Counted from the stretch's first letter, positions 38,901-52,525 are shown. The stretch: DNA of 64,000 nt from Megalopta genalis (GCF_051020955.1 NC_135021.1:9334462-9398461); one strand, 5' to 3'. Notes: generated by a model from the sequence alone, not told the origin. Translations and numbers: made by a program.

Positions 38901-41337
38901 ATACATCGCATTGCTTTGAAGCTAAATCATGTGTTTCGCATGGATTTGTAGCTAAACCTTCTACATCGCATTGATTTGCAGCTAAATCATGTGTTTCGTA
39001 TGGATTTGAAGCTAACTCGTTCGTTTCGCCAGCATTTGGTGCTATATGACAAATATCGCAAGTGTATGAAGCTAAATCATTTGTTTCGCAGGAATTTGAA
39101 GCTAAACCTTCTATATCATATCGATTTGAAGCTAAATCATATGTATCGCATGGATTTTGAAGCTATCCCATTTGATTCGTCTGCATTTGCAGCTATATCA
39201 CTTATATCCCAAGTGTTTGAAGCTAAATCACTTGTTTCGCATGGGTTTGAAGCTAAACCTTCTACATCGCATTGATTTGAAGATTAATTATGTGTTTCGC
39301 TTGTATATGAAGCTAAGCCTTCTATTTCGCATGGCTTTAAAGCTAAATGATGTGTATCGCATGGATTTTGAAGCGAACTCGTTTGGTTCGTCTGCATTTG
39401 AAGCTATATCACTTATATCCCAAGTGTCTGATGCTAAATCATTTGTTTCGCATGGATTTGAAGCTAAACCTTCTACATCGTATTGATTTGAAGCTGAAAC
39501 ATTTGTTTTGCATGGATTTGAAGCTAAGCCTTCTATTTCGCATGGATTGAAAGCTAAATGATGTGAATCGCATGGATTTTGAAGCTAACTCGCTTGATTC
39601 GTCTGCATTTGAAGCTATATCACTTATATCCCAAGTGTTTGGTGCTGAATCATTTGTTTCGCATGGAATTGACGCTAAACCTTCTACACCGCATTGATTT
39701 GCAGCTAAATCATGTGTTTCGCATGGATTTGTAGCTAACTCGTTCGTTTCGCCTGCATTTGGTGCTATATCACTTATATCGCAAGTGTTTGAAGCTAAAT
39801 CATTTGTTTCGCATGGAATTGAAGCTAAACCTTCCATATCATATCGATTTGAAGCTAAATGATATGTATCGCATGGATTTTGAAGCTATCCCATTTGATT
39901 CGACTGCATTTGCAGCTATATCACTTCTATCCCAAGTGTTTGATGCTAAATCATTTGTTTCGCATGGACTTGGCGCTAAACCTTCTACATCGCAATGATT
40001 TGCAGCTAAATCATGTGTTTCGCATGGATTTGAAGCTAACTTGTTCGTTTCGCCTGGATTTGATGCTATATCACTTATATCGCAAGTGTTTGAAGCAAAA
40101 TCATTTGTTTCGCATGGATTTGAAGCTAATCCTTCTACATCATATCGATTTGATGCTGAATGATATTATCGCATGGATTTTGAAGCTATTCCATTTGATT
40201 CGTCTGCATTTGCAGCGATATCACTTATATCACAATTGTTTGAAGCTAAATCACTCGTTTCGCATGGATTTGAAGCTAAACCTTCTACATCGCATTGATT
40301 TGAAGATTAATTATGTGTTTCGCTTGGATATGAAGCTAAGCCTTCTATTTCGCATGGCTTTAAAGCTAAATGATGTGTATCGCATGGATTTTGAAGCTAA
40401 CTCGCTTGATTCGTCTGCATTTGAAGCTATATCACTTATATCCTAAGTGTTTGATGCTGAATCATTTGTTTCGCATGGATTTGACGCTAAACCTTCTACA
40501 TCGCATTGATTTGAAGTTAAATCATGTGTTTCGCTTGGATTTGAAGCTAATCCTTCTACATCGAATTGATTTGAAGATAAACCATGTGTTTTGCTTGGAT
40601 TTCATGCTAACTCGTTCGTTTCGCCTGCATTTAATGCTATATCACTTATATCGCAAGTATCTGTAGCTAAATCATTTGTTTCGCACTGATTTGAAGCTAA
40701 ACCTTCTACATCGTATTGATTTGAAGCTAACTCATTTGTGTCGCATGGACTTGGCGCTGAACCTTCTACATCGCAATGATTTGCAGCTAAATCATGTGTG
40801 TCGCATGGATTTGAAGCTAACTTGTTCGTTTCGCCTGCATTTGATGCTATATCACTTATATCGCAAGTGTTTGAAGCAAAATCATTTGTTTCGCATGGAT
40901 TTGAAGCTAATCCTTCTACATCATATCGATTTGAAGCTGAATGATATTATCGCATGGATTTTGAAGCTATTCCATTTGATTCGTCTGCATTTGCAGCGAT
41001 ATCACTTATATCACAAGTGTTTGAAGCTAAATCATTTGTTTCGCATGGATTTGAAGCTAAACCTTCTACATCGCATTGATTTGAAGCTTATCGTGTGATT
41101 CGCTTGGATTTGATGCTAGCTCGTTTGTTTCGCCTGCATTTGATGCTATATCACTTATATCACAAGTGTTTGATGCTAAATCATTTGTTTCGCATGGATT
41201 TGAAGCTAAACCTTCTACATCGTATCGATTTGAAGCTAAATGATATTATCGCATGGATTTTGAAGCTATTCCATTTGATTCGTCTGCATTTGCAGCTATA
41301 TCACTTATATCATAATTGTTTGAAGCTAAATCACTTG
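35965..41337. repeat. Duplicated block X', copy 2
   Basis: Second copy of 25,645-30,866. It contains an additional 151-bp higher-order unit at about 36,270-36,420, tagged by GAACCTAAACCTTCATACATC and GATTTAATGCTAACTCG, with a close relative at 22,440-22,600. Differences seen include GTACCGCTAG versus GTATCGCTAG (36,685/26,214), TTTTTCTCGCC versus TTTTTTTCGCC and TCATGAGTTTCG versus TCATGTGTTTCG. The match ends near 41,337, where the sequence switches to a Y-type stretch. Confidence 0.9.
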
Positions 41338-42150
41338 CTTCGCATGGATTTGAAGTTAATCCATCTACATCGCATTGATTTAAAGCTAAATCGTGTGTTT
41401 CGCTTGGATTGGAAACTAGCTCGTTTATTTCGTCTGCATTTGAAGCAATATCACTTATATCGCAAGTATCTGAAGCTAAATCATTGGTTTCGCATGCATT
41501 TGAACCTAAACATTCTACATCGCATAGATTTGAAGCTAGCTCGTTTGCTTCGTCTGCAGTGGAAGCAATATCACTTATATCGCAAGTATTTGAAGAAAAA
41601 TCATGTGTTTTGAATGGAATTGAAACTAACTCGTTTGTTTCGACTGCATTTGAAGCTATATTACTTATATCGCAAGTATCTGAACCTAAATCATATGTTT
41701 CGCTTGGATTTGAAGCTAAACCTTCTACATCGCATTGATTTTAAGATAAATTATGTGTTTCGCATGGATTTGAAGGTAACTCGTTAGTTTCGCCTGCATT
41801 TGAAGCTATATCACTTATATCGCAAGTATCTTATGCAAGTCATTTGTGTCGCATGGATTTGAAGCTAAACCTTACACATCGCATTGGTTTGAAACTAAAT
41901 CTTGCACATCGCATTGGTTTGAAGCTAAACCTTCCACATCGCATTGTTTTGAAGCTAAATAATGTGTTTCGTATGGAGTTGAAGCTAGCACGTTCGTTTC
42001 GTCTGCATTTGTAGTTATATCACTTATATCGCAAGTATCTGAAGCTGAATCATTTGTTTCGCATTGATTTGAAGATAATCCTTCTACTGCGCATTGATTT
42101 GAACCTAAATCATGTGTTTTGCATGGATTTGAAGCTAAATCATGTGTTTC
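41338..42150. repeat. Y-block remnant fused to the end of X'
   Basis: From CACTTGCTTCGCATGG the sequence follows 31,646-32,458 (offset 9,692 bp) rather than continuing as in X. It includes the GCATGCATTTGAACC and CTGCAGTGGAAGC tags and an R block at 41,832-42,006. That R block opens with TTATGCAAGTC, a one-base variant. The switch occurs inside a unit, so the 30-bp phase is kept across the fusion. Confidence 0.85.
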
Positions 42151-44290
42151 GTATGGATTTGAATCTAACTCGTTTCTTTCGCCTGCATTTGAAGCTGTTT
42201 CATTTATACCGCAAGTATTTGAAAGTAAATCATTTGTTTCGCATGGATTTGAAGCTAAACCTTCTACATCGCATTGATTTGAAGCTAAATCATTTGTTTT
42301 GCATGGATTTGATGCTAACTCGTTTGTTTCTCCTGCATTTGAAACAACATCACTTATATCGCAAGTATCTGAACCTAAATCATTTGTTTCGCATGGATTT
42401 GAAGCTAAGCATTCTACTTCGTATTGATTTGAAGCTAAATCATGTGTTTCGCTTGGATTTGAAGCTATACCTTCTACATCGCTTTGATTTGAAGCTAAAT
42501 CATGTGTTTTGCATGGATTTGATGCTAACTCGTTTGTTTCCCCTGCATTTGAAGCTATTTCAGTTATATCGCAAGTATCTGATGCTAAATCATGTGTTTC
42601 GCTTGGATTTGAAGCTAAACCTTCTACATCGTATTGATTTGAAGCTAAATCATGTGTTTTGCATGGATTTGATGCTTACTCGTTTGTTTCCCCTGCATTT
42701 GAAGCTACGTCAGTTATATCGCAAGTATCTGATGCTAAATCATTTGTTTCGCATGGATTAGAAGCTAATCCTTCAACTTCACATGGATTTATAGCTAAAT
42801 GATGTGTACCTAATGGATTTTTAAGCTAACTCGTTTGATTCGTCTGCATTTGATGCTACATCACTTATATCGCAAGCATCTGAACCTAAATCATTTGTTT
42901 CGCATGGATTTGAAGCTAAACCTTCTACATCGCATTGATTTGAAGCTAAATCATGTGTTTCGCTTGGATTTGAAGCTATACCTTCTAAATCGCTTTGATT
43001 TGAAACTAAATCATGTGTTTAGCATGGATTTGAATCTAACTCGTTTGTCTCCCCTGCATTTGAAGCTATTTTATATATATTGCAAGTATCTGAGGCTAAA
43101 TCATTTGTTTCGCTTGGATTTGAAGCTAAACCTTCTACATCGCATTGATTTGAAGCTAAATCATGTGTTTTGCATGGATTTGATGCTTACTCGTTTGTTT
43201 CCCCTGCATTTGAAGCTATGTCAGTTATATCGCAAGTATCTGATGCTAAATCATTTGTTTCGCATGGATTTGAGGCTAATCCTTCCACTTCACATGGATT
43301 TAAAGCTAAATGATGTGTACCTAATGGATTTTTAACTTAACTCGTTTGATTCGTCTGCATTTGATGCTACATCACTTATATCGCAAGCATCTGAACCTAA
43401 ATCATTTGTTTCGCATGGATTTGTAGCTAAACTTTCTACATCGCATTGATTTGAAGCTGAATCATTTGTTTCGCATGGATTTGTAGATAAACCTTCTACA
43501 TCGTATCGATTTGATGCTAAATGATATGTATCGCATGGATTTTGAAGCTATCCCGTTTGATTCGTCTGCATTTGCAGCTATATCACTTATATCACAAGTG
43601 TTTGAAGCTAAATCATTTGTTTCGCATGGATTTGAATCTAAACCTTCTACATCGCATTGATTTGAAGCTAAATCATGTGTTTCGCTTGGATTTGAAACTA
43701 AACCTTCCACATCGCATTGATTTGAAGCTAAATCATGTGTTTCGCTTGGATTTGAAGCTAAACCTTCTACATCGCATTGATTTGAAGATAAATCATGTGT
43801 TTGGCTTGGATTTCATGCTAACTCGTTCGTTTCGCCTGCATTTGATGCTATATCACTTATATCGCAAATATCTGAAGCTAAATCATTTGTTTCGCTGGGA
43901 TTTGAAGCTAAACCTTCTACATCGCATTGATTTGAAGATAAATTATGTGTTTCGCATGGATTTGAAGGTAACTCGTTAGTTTCGCCTGCATTTGAAGCTA
44001 TATCACTTATATCGCAAGTATCTGAACCTTAATCATTTGTTTCGCATGGATTTGAATCTAAGCCTTCTATTTCGCATAGATTTAAAGATAAATGATGTGT
44101 ATCGCATGGATTTTGAAGCTATCCCGTTTGATTCGTCTGCATTTGCAGCTATATCACTTATATCACAAGTGTTTGAAACTAAATCATTTGTTTCGCATGG
44201 ATTTGAATCTAAACCTTCTACATCGCATTGATTTGCAGCTAAATCATGTGTTTCGCATGGATTTGAAGCTAACTCGTTTGTTTCGTCTGC
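42151..44290. repeat. Mixed A-E array with module M, copy 3 (about 42,990-44,290)
   Basis: Begins as regular cycles with B'-C' doublets, then follows module M as at 3,840 and 14,340. It keeps the 60-bp B-C doublet that copy 1 lacks and the three units that copy 2 lost, so it is the fullest copy in the window. GTACCTAATGGATTTTTAAC here has C for the usual G. Confidence 0.8.
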
Positions 44291-47200
44291 ATTTGAATCT
44301 ACATCACTTATATCGCTAGTATCTGAAGCTAAATCATTTGTTTCGCATGGATTTGAAGTTAAACCTTCTGCATCGCACTAATTTGCAGCTAAATCATGTG
44401 ATTCGCATGGATTGGAAGCAAACTCGTTTGTTTCGTCTGCATTTCAAGCTGTATCACTTATATCGCAAGTATCTGAATCTAAATCAGTTGTGTCTCATGG
44501 ATTTGAAGCAAAACCTTCTACATCGCATTGATTTGCAGCTAAATCATGTGTTTTGCATGGATTTGATGCTAACTCGTTTGTTTCCCCTGCATTTGAAACT
44601 ATATCAGTTATATCGCAAGTAGCTGATGCTTAATCAACTGTGTCTCTTGGATTTGAAGCTAAACCTTCTACATAGCATTGATTTGAAGCTAAATCATGTG
44701 TTTCGCATGGATTTGAAGCTAACTCGTTTGTTTCGCATGCTGTTGAAGCTATATCACCTATATCCCAAGTGTTTGAAGCTCAATCATATGCTTCGCATGG
44801 ATTTGAAGCTAAACCTTCCACATCGCATTGATTTGCAGCTAAATCCTGTGTTTCGCGTGGATTTGAAGCTATGTCGTCTGTTTCGTCTGCATTTGAAGGT
44901 ATATCACTTATATCCCAAGCGTTTGAAAGTAAATTATTTGTTTCGCCTGGATTTGTAGTTAAACCTTCTAAATCGCTCTGATTTGAAGCTAAATCGTGTG
45001 ATTAGATTGGATTTGAATTTAACTCGTTTGTTTCCCCTGCATTTGAAACTATATCACTAAATATCGCAACTATCTGATGTTAAATCGTTTGTTTCGCATG
45101 GATTTGAAGCTAAACCTTCTACATCGCATTGATTTCCTGCTAAATCATGTGATTCGCTTGGATTGGAAGCTAACTCGTTTGTTTTGTCTGCATTTGAAGC
45201 TGTATCACTTATATTGCAAGTATCAGAATCCAAATCACTTGTGTCTCATGGATTTGAAGAAAAACCTTCTACATCGCATTGATTTGCAGCTAAATCATGT
45301 GTTTCGCATGGATTTGAAGCTAACTCGTTTGTTTCGTCTGCATTTGAAGCTATATCAATCGTATCGCAAGTATCCGAAGATAAATCATTTGTTTCGCATG
45401 GATTTCAAGCTAAACCTTCTACATCGCATTGATTTAATGCTAAATCATGTGTTTCGCTTGGATTGGAAGCTAACTCGTTTATTTCGTCTGCATTTGAAGC
45501 TGTATCAATTATATCGCAAGTATCTGAAGCTATATCATTTGTGTCTCATGGATTTGAAGCTAAACCTTCTACATAGCATTGATTTGCAGCTAAATCGTGT
45601 GTTTCGCATCGATTTGAAGCTAACTCGTTTGTTTTCTACATTTGAAGCTATATCACATATATCCCAAGTGTTTGAAGCGCAATCATTTGCTTCGCATGGA
45701 TTTGAAGCTAATCCTTCTACATCGCATTGATTTGAAGCTAAATTATGTGTTTCGCATGGATTTGGAGCTAACTCCTTTGTTTCCCCTGCATTTGAAGCTA
45801 TATCACTTATGTCGCAAATATCTGAATCTAAATCATTTGTGTCTCATGGATTTGAAGCAAAACCTTTTACATATCATCGATTTGCAGCTAAATCATGTGA
45901 TTCGCTTGGATTTAAAGCTAACTCGTTTGTTTCCCCTGCATTTGAAGCTATATCACTTATATCGCAAGTATCTAAAGCTAAATCATTTGTTTCGCATGGA
46001 TTTGAAGCTAAACTTTCTACATAGCATTGATTTGCAGCTAAATCATGTGTTTCGCTTGGATATGAAGCTAACACGTTTGTTTCCGTCTGCATTTGAAACT
46101 ATATCACTTATATCCCAAGTTTTGAAGCTAAATCATTTGTTTCGCATGGATTTGAAGCTAAACCTTCATACATCGCATTGATTTGAAGCTAAATCATGTG
46201 ATTCGCTTGGATTTGAAGCTGACTCGTTTGATTCGTCTGCATTTGAAGCTATATCACTTGTATCGCTAGTATCTGAAGCTAATTCATTTTTTTCGCATGG
46301 ATTTGAAGCTAAACTTTCTACATCGCATTGATTTGAAGCTAAATCATGTGATTCGCTTGGATTGGAAGCTACCTCATTTGTTTCGTCTGCATTTGAAGAT
46401 ATATCACTTAAATCCCAAGTGTTTGAAGATAAATCATTTGTTTCGCATGGATTTCAAACTAAACCTTCAACATAGCATTGATTTAATGCTAAATCATGTG
46501 TTTCGCATGGATTTGAAGCTAACTCGTTTGTTTCGCATGCTGTTGAAGCTATATCACCTATATCCCAAGTGTTTGAAGCTCAATCATATGCTTCGCATGG
46601 ATTTGAAGCTAAACCTTCCACATCGCATTGATTTGCAGCTAAATCCTGTGTTTCGCGTGGATTTGAAGCTAAGTCGTCTGTTTCGTCTGCATTTGAAGCT
46701 ATATCACTTATATCCCAAGCGTTTGAAAGTAAATTATTTGTTTCGCCTGGATTTGTAGTTAAAACTTCTAAATCGCACTGATTTGAAGCTAAATCGTGTG
46801 ATTAGATTGGATTTGAATTCAACTCGTTTGTTTCCCCTGCATTTGAAACTATATCACTAAATATCGCAACTATCTGATGTTAAATCGTTTGTTTCGCATG
46901 GATTTGAAGCTAAACCTTCTACATCGCATTGATTTCCTGCTAAATCATGTGATTCGCTTGGATTGGAAGCTAACTCGTTTGTTTTGTCTGCATTTGAAGC
47001 TGTATCACTTATATTGCAAGTATCTGAATCTAAATCACTTGTGTCTCATGGATTTGAAGAAAAACCTTCTACATCGCATTGATTTGCAGCTAAATCATGT
47101 GTTTCGCATGGATTTGAAGCTAACTCGTTTGTTTCGTCTGCATTTGAAGCTATATCAATTGTATCGCAAGTATCCGAAGATAAATCATTTGTGTCTCATG

Positions 47201-49249
47201 GATTTGAAGCTAAACCTTCTACATAGCATTGATTTGCAGCTAAATCGTGTGTTTCGCATCGATGTGAAGCTAACTCGTTTGTTTTCTACATTTGAAGCTA
47301 TATCACATATATCCCAAGTGTTTGAAGCTCAATCATTTGCTTCGCATGGATTTGAAGCTAATCCTTCTACATCGCATTGATTTGAAGCTAAATTATGTGT
47401 TTCGCATGGATTTGGAGCTAACTCCTTTGTTTCCCCTGCATTTGAAGCTATATCACTTATATCGCAAGTATCTGAATCTAAATCATTTGTGTCTCATGGA
47501 TTTGAAGCAAAACCTTTTACATAGCATCGATTTGCAGCTAAATCATGTGATTCGCTTGGATCTAAAGCTAACTCGTTTGTTTTCCCTGCATTTGAAGCTA
47601 TATCACTTATATCGCAAGTATCTAAAGCTAAATCATTTGTTTCGCATGGATTTGAATCTAAACTTTCTACATAGCATTGATTTGCAGCTAAATCATGTGT
47701 TTCGCTTGGATATGAAGCTAACTCGTTGGTTTCGTCTGTATTTGAATCTATATCACTTATATCCCAAGTATTTGAAGCTAAATAATTTGTTTCGCATGGA
47801 TTTGAAGCTAGACTTTCTACATCGCTTTGATTTGAAGCTAAATCATGTGATTCGCTTGGATTGGAAACTAGCTCGTTTATTTCGTCTGCATTTGAAGCTG
47901 TATCACTTATATCGCAAGTATCTATAGCTAAATCATTTGTGTCTAATGGATTAGATGCTAAACCTTCTACATAGCATTGCTTTGCAGCTAAATCATGAGT
48001 TTCGCATGGATTTGAAGCTAACTCGTTAGTTTCGTCTGCATTTGAAGCTATATCACTTATATCGCTAGTATCTGAAGCTAAATAATTTGTTTCGCATGGA
48101 TTTGAAGCTAAACCTTCTAAATCGCATTGATTTGAAGCTAAATCTTATGATTCGCTTGGATAGAAAGCTAACTCGTTGGATTCGTCTGCATTTGAAGCCA
48201 TATCACTTATATCCCAAGTGTTTGAAGCTAAATAATTTGTTTCGCATGGATTTGAAGCTAGACTTTCTACATCGCTTTGATTTGAAGCTAAATCATGTGA
48301 TTCGCTTGGATTGGAAACTAGCTCGTTTATTTCGTCTGCATTTGAAGCTGTATCACTTATATCGCAAGTATCTAAAGCTAAATCATTTGTGTCTAATGGA
48401 TTAGATGCTAAACCTTCTACATAGCATTGCTTTGCAGCTAAATCATGAGTTTCGCATGGATTTGAAGCTAACTCGTTTGTTTCGTCTGCATTTGAAGCAA
48501 TATCACATATATCCCAAATGTTCCAAGCTCAATCACTTGCTACGCATGGATTTGAAGCTAATTCTTCTACATCGCAATGATTTGAAGCTAAATCATGTGA
48601 TTCGCTTGGATTAGAAGCTAACTCGTTGGTTTCGTCTGCATTTGGAGCTATATAACTTATATCCCAAGTGTTTGAAGCTAAATCATTTGTTTCGCATGGA
48701 TTTGAAGCAAAACCTTCTACATCGCATTGATTTAAAGCTAAATCATGTGTTTCGCTTGGATTGGAAGCTAACTCGTTTATTTCGTCTGCATTTGTAGCTG
48801 TATCACTTATATCGTAAGTATCTGAAGCTAAATCATATGTGTCGCAAGGATTTGAAGCTAAACCTTCTACATAGCAGTGATTTGAAGCTTAATCATGTGT
48901 TTCGCATGGATTTGAAGCTAACTCGTTAGTTTCGTCTGCATTTGAAGCTATATCACTTATATCGCTTGTATCTGAAGCTAAATAGTTTGTTTCGCATGGA
49001 TTTAAAGCTAATCTTCCTACATCGCATTGATTTGAAGCTAAATCATGTGATTCGCTTGGATTGGAAGCTAACTCGTTTGTTTCGTCTGCATTTGAAGATA
49101 TATCACTTATATCCCAAGCGTTTGAAGATAAATCATTTGTTTCGCATGGATTTCAAGCTAAACCTTCTACATCGCATTGATTTAATGCTAAATCACGTGT
49201 TTCGCATGGATTTGGAGCTAACTCGTTTATTTCGTCTGCATTTGTAGCT
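44291..49249. repeat. TGTCTCATGG-rich zone, right copy
   Basis: Follows the left zone closely: 44,338-45,100 matches 23,989-24,750 at offset 20,349 bp. Inside it, 44,690-45,240 recurs at 46,490-47,040 (offset 1,800 bp). The 47,750-48,025 stretch recurs at 48,200-48,475 (offset 450 bp, three 150-bp units; tags GCTAGACTTTCTAC and GTGTCTAATGGATTAG). Phase is mostly kept, as both offsets are exact multiples of 30. Confidence 0.83.
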
Positions 49250-50486
49250 GTATCGCTTATATCGCAAGTATCTAAAGCTAAATCATTTGTTTCGCATGGA
49301 TTTGAAGCTAAACGTTCTACATAGCATTGATTTGCAGCTAAATCATGTATTTCGCTTGGATATGAAGCTAACTCGTTTGTTTCCGTCTGCATTTGATACT
49401 ATATCACTTATATCCCAAGTTTTGAAGCTAAATCATTTGTTTCGCATGGATTTGAAGCTAATCCTTCACCATCGTATTGATTTAAAGCTGAATCATGTGT
49501 TTCGCTTGGATATGAAGCTATCTCGTTTGTTTCCGTCTGCGTTTGAAGCTATCTCACTTGTACCGCAAGTATCTGAAGCTAAATCATTTGTGTCGCAAGG
49601 ATTTGAAGCTAATCCTTCTACATAGCATTGATTTGAAGCTTAATCATGTGTTTCGCATGCAGTTGAAGCTAACTCGTTTGTGTCGCCTGCATTTCAAGCT
49701 AGTTCATTTAAACCGCAAGTATTTCAAGGTATCACATTTATTTCGCATGGATTTGAAGATAAACCTTCTACTTCGCATTGATTTGAAGCTAAATCTAGTG
49801 TTTCGCTTGGATTTGAAACTAATTCGTTGTATCGCATGCAGTTCAAGTTAAAACATGTATATCACAAGTATTTGAAGCTAAACCGTTTGTTTCTTATGTA
49901 CTTGTAGCTAAGCCTACTACTTCGCATTGATTTGAAGTTAAATCATGCTAATCGCATGGATTTGAAGCTAACTTGTTTGTTTCGCAAGCATATGAAGCTA
50001 AACCAGGTGTTTCGCATGAATTTGAAGGTAAATCATGTGTTTCTCATGCATTTGAAGCTATATCACTTATATCGCAAGTATTTGAGGCTAAATCATTTGT
50101 GTCACATGGATTTGAAGCTAAGCCTTCTACTTCGCATTGATTTGAAGCTAAGTCATGTGTTTCGCATGGGTTTGAAGCTAACTCGTTTGTTTCGCCTGCA
50201 TTTGAAGCTAAATCGTGTATATCACAAGCATTTGAAGCTATATCATTTGTTTCGGATGCATTCGAAGATAAGCCTGCTACTACGCATTGAATTGAAGCTG
50301 AATCATGTAATTCGCATGGATTTGAAGCTAACTAGATTATTTCGGCTTTATTTGAAGCTACATCACTTATATCGCAATTATCAGAAACTAAATCTTTTGT
50401 TTCTCATGGATTTGAAGCTAAACCATCTACATCGCATTGATTTGAAGCTAAATCAAGTGTTCCGTTTCGATTTGTAGCTAACTCGT

Positions 50487-51809
50487 TTGTTTCGCATGCA
50501 GTTGAAGCAAAATCATGTTTATCACAAGTATTTGAAGCTGAACCATTTGATTCGCATGGATATTAAGCTAAGCATTATACTTCGCATTGATTTGAAGCTA
50601 AATCATGTGTTTCGCATGCAGTTGAAGCTAACTCGATTGTTTCGCCTGCATTTCAAGCTATTTCTTTTAAACCGCAAGTATTTCAAGGTATCACATTTAT
50701 TTCGCATGGATTTGAAGCTAAACATTCTACTTCGCAATGATTTGAAGCTAAATCAAGTGTTTCGCTTGGATTTGAAACTAACTCGTTTGTACCGCATGCA
50801 GTTGAAGCTAAATCATGTATATCACATGTATTTGAAGCTAAACCATTTGTTTCGCATTGATTTGAAGCTAAGCCTACTACTTCGCATTGATTTGAAGTTA
50901 AATCATGTGTACCGCTTGGATTTGAAGCTAACTCGTTTGATTCGCATGCAGTTGAATCTACATCATGTATATCACAAGTATTTGAAGTTAAACCGTATGA
51001 TTCGCATTGATTTGAAGCTAAGCCTACTACTTCGCATTGATTTGAAGCTGAATCATGTGTTTCGCATGGATTTGCTGCTAACTCGTTTGTTTCGCCTGCG
51101 TTTAAATCTATTTCATTTAAACCGCAAGTATTTGAAGCTAAACCATTTGTTTCGCATAGATTTGAATATAAGCCTTCTACTTCTCATTGATTTGAAGCTA
51201 AATCAAGTGTATCGCTTGGATTTGAAGCCATCGCGTTTGTTTCGCATGCAGTTGAAGCTAAATCATGTATATCACAAGTATTTGAAGCTAAACAATTTGT
51301 TTCGCATGGATTTGAGGATAAGGCTTCTGCTTCGCATTGATTTGAAGAGAAATCATGTTATTCCCTTGGATTTGAAGCTAACTCGTTTGTTTCGGCCGCA
51401 TTTGAAGCTATTTCAATTAAACCGCAAGTATTTGAAGCTAAATCATTTGTTTCGCATGGATTTGAAGCTAAGCCTACTACTTCGCATTGATTTGAAGCTG
51501 AATTACTTGTTTCGCTTGGATTTGAAACTAAGTCGTTTGTTTCGTATGCAGTTGAAGCTAAATCATGTTTATCACAAGTATTTGAAGCTAAACAATTTGT
51601 TTCGCATGGATTTGAGGATAAAGCTTCTGCTTCGCATTGATGTGAAGCTAAATCAGGTGTTTCGCATGGATTTGAAGATAACTAGTTTGTTTGGCATGCA
51701 GTTGAAGCTAAATCATGTATATCACAAGTATTTGAAGCTAAACCATTTGTTTCGCATTGATTTGAAGCTAAGCCTACTACTTCGCATTGATTTGAAGCTA
51801 AAGCATTAG
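50487..51809 (+). other. 440-codon open frame, copy 1 (longest in the window; coding unlikely)
   Basis: The product would be 44 decapeptide lengths of the types QLKLNHVYHK, YLKLNHLFRM, DLKLSLLLRI, DLKLNHVFRL and DLKLTRLFRM. It is very basic and Leu-rich, with no Cys, no signal peptide and no recognised domain. It opens at TTG (first ATG at 50,496) inside a unit and ends at TAG at 51,807. It is long because the phase is unbroken and only about three codons per unit (two TTG, one AAG) are one step from a stop. On the opposite strand the acidic frame has several stops here, at the TTTCAAGC units near 50,645 and 50,690, GATATTAAGC near 50,565 and AACTAG near 51,682. I see no sign that this frame is translated. 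Confidence 0.12.
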
Positions 51810-52525
51810 TTTCGTTTGGATTTGAAGCTACTTCGTTTGTTTCGCCTGCATTTGAAGCTATATCACTTATATCGCAAGTATCTGATGCAAGTCATTTGTG
51901 TCGCATGGATTTGAAGCTAAACCTTACAAATCGCATTGGTTTGAAGCTAAATCGTGCACATCGCATTGGTTTGAAGCTAAACCTTCCACATCGTATTGTT
52001 TTGAAGCTAAATAATGTGTTTTGCATGGATTTGATGCTAACTCGTTTGTTTCCCCTGCATTTGAAGCTATTACAGTTATATCGCAAGTCTCTGATGCTAA
52101 ATCATGTGTTTCGCTTGGATTTGAAGCTAAACCTTCTACTTCACATGGATTTAAAGCTAAATGATGTGTACCGCATGGATTTTTAAGCTAACTCGTTTGA
52201 TTCGTCAGCATTTGATGCTACATCACTTAAATCGAAAGCATCTGAACCTAAATCATTTGTTTCGCATGGATTTGTAGCTAAACCTTCTACATCGCATCGA
52301 TTTGAAGCTAAATCATTTGTTTCGCATGGATTTGTAGATAAACCTTCTACATCGTATCGATTTGGAGCTAAATGATATGTATCGCATGGATTTTGAAGCT
52401 ATCCCGTTTGATTCGTCTGCATTTGCAGCTATATCACTTATATCACAACTGTTTGAAGCTAAATCATTTGTTTCGCATGGATTTGTATCTAAACCTTCTA
52501 CATCGCATTGATTTGAAGCTAAATC
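51790..52525. repeat. Module Q, copy 1
   Basis: Runs from AAAGCATTAGTTTCGTTTGG through the hybrid R block to about the TCATGTGTTTCGCTTGG unit. Repeats at 55,244-55,979 (offset 3,454) and 59,743-60,478 (a further 4,499). Includes the odd CTATTACAGTTATATCGC and AAATCGAAAGCATC units. Confidence 0.85.
51884..52018. repeat. Truncated R marker block, copy 8
   Basis: Opens as the other R blocks but after the AAATAATGTG unit it switches to TTTTGCATGGATTTGATGC instead of TTTCGTATGGAGTTGAAGC. The same switch occurs at 55,472, 59,971 and 62,403, so one recombination event made this hybrid and it was then copied. Confidence 0.85.

Noticed and set aside
49720..49860. Non-repeat insertion around TCGTTGTATCGCATGCAG
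   Set aside because: It aligns to D and E-type units with a short deletion; the core is visible on both sides.
50487..51809. Genuine 440-residue protein gene
   Set aside because: TTG start inside a unit, unnatural basic/Leu repeat, no domain. Openness is explained by the unit length being a multiple of three and by few stop-adjacent codons. The copies are recent block duplicates.
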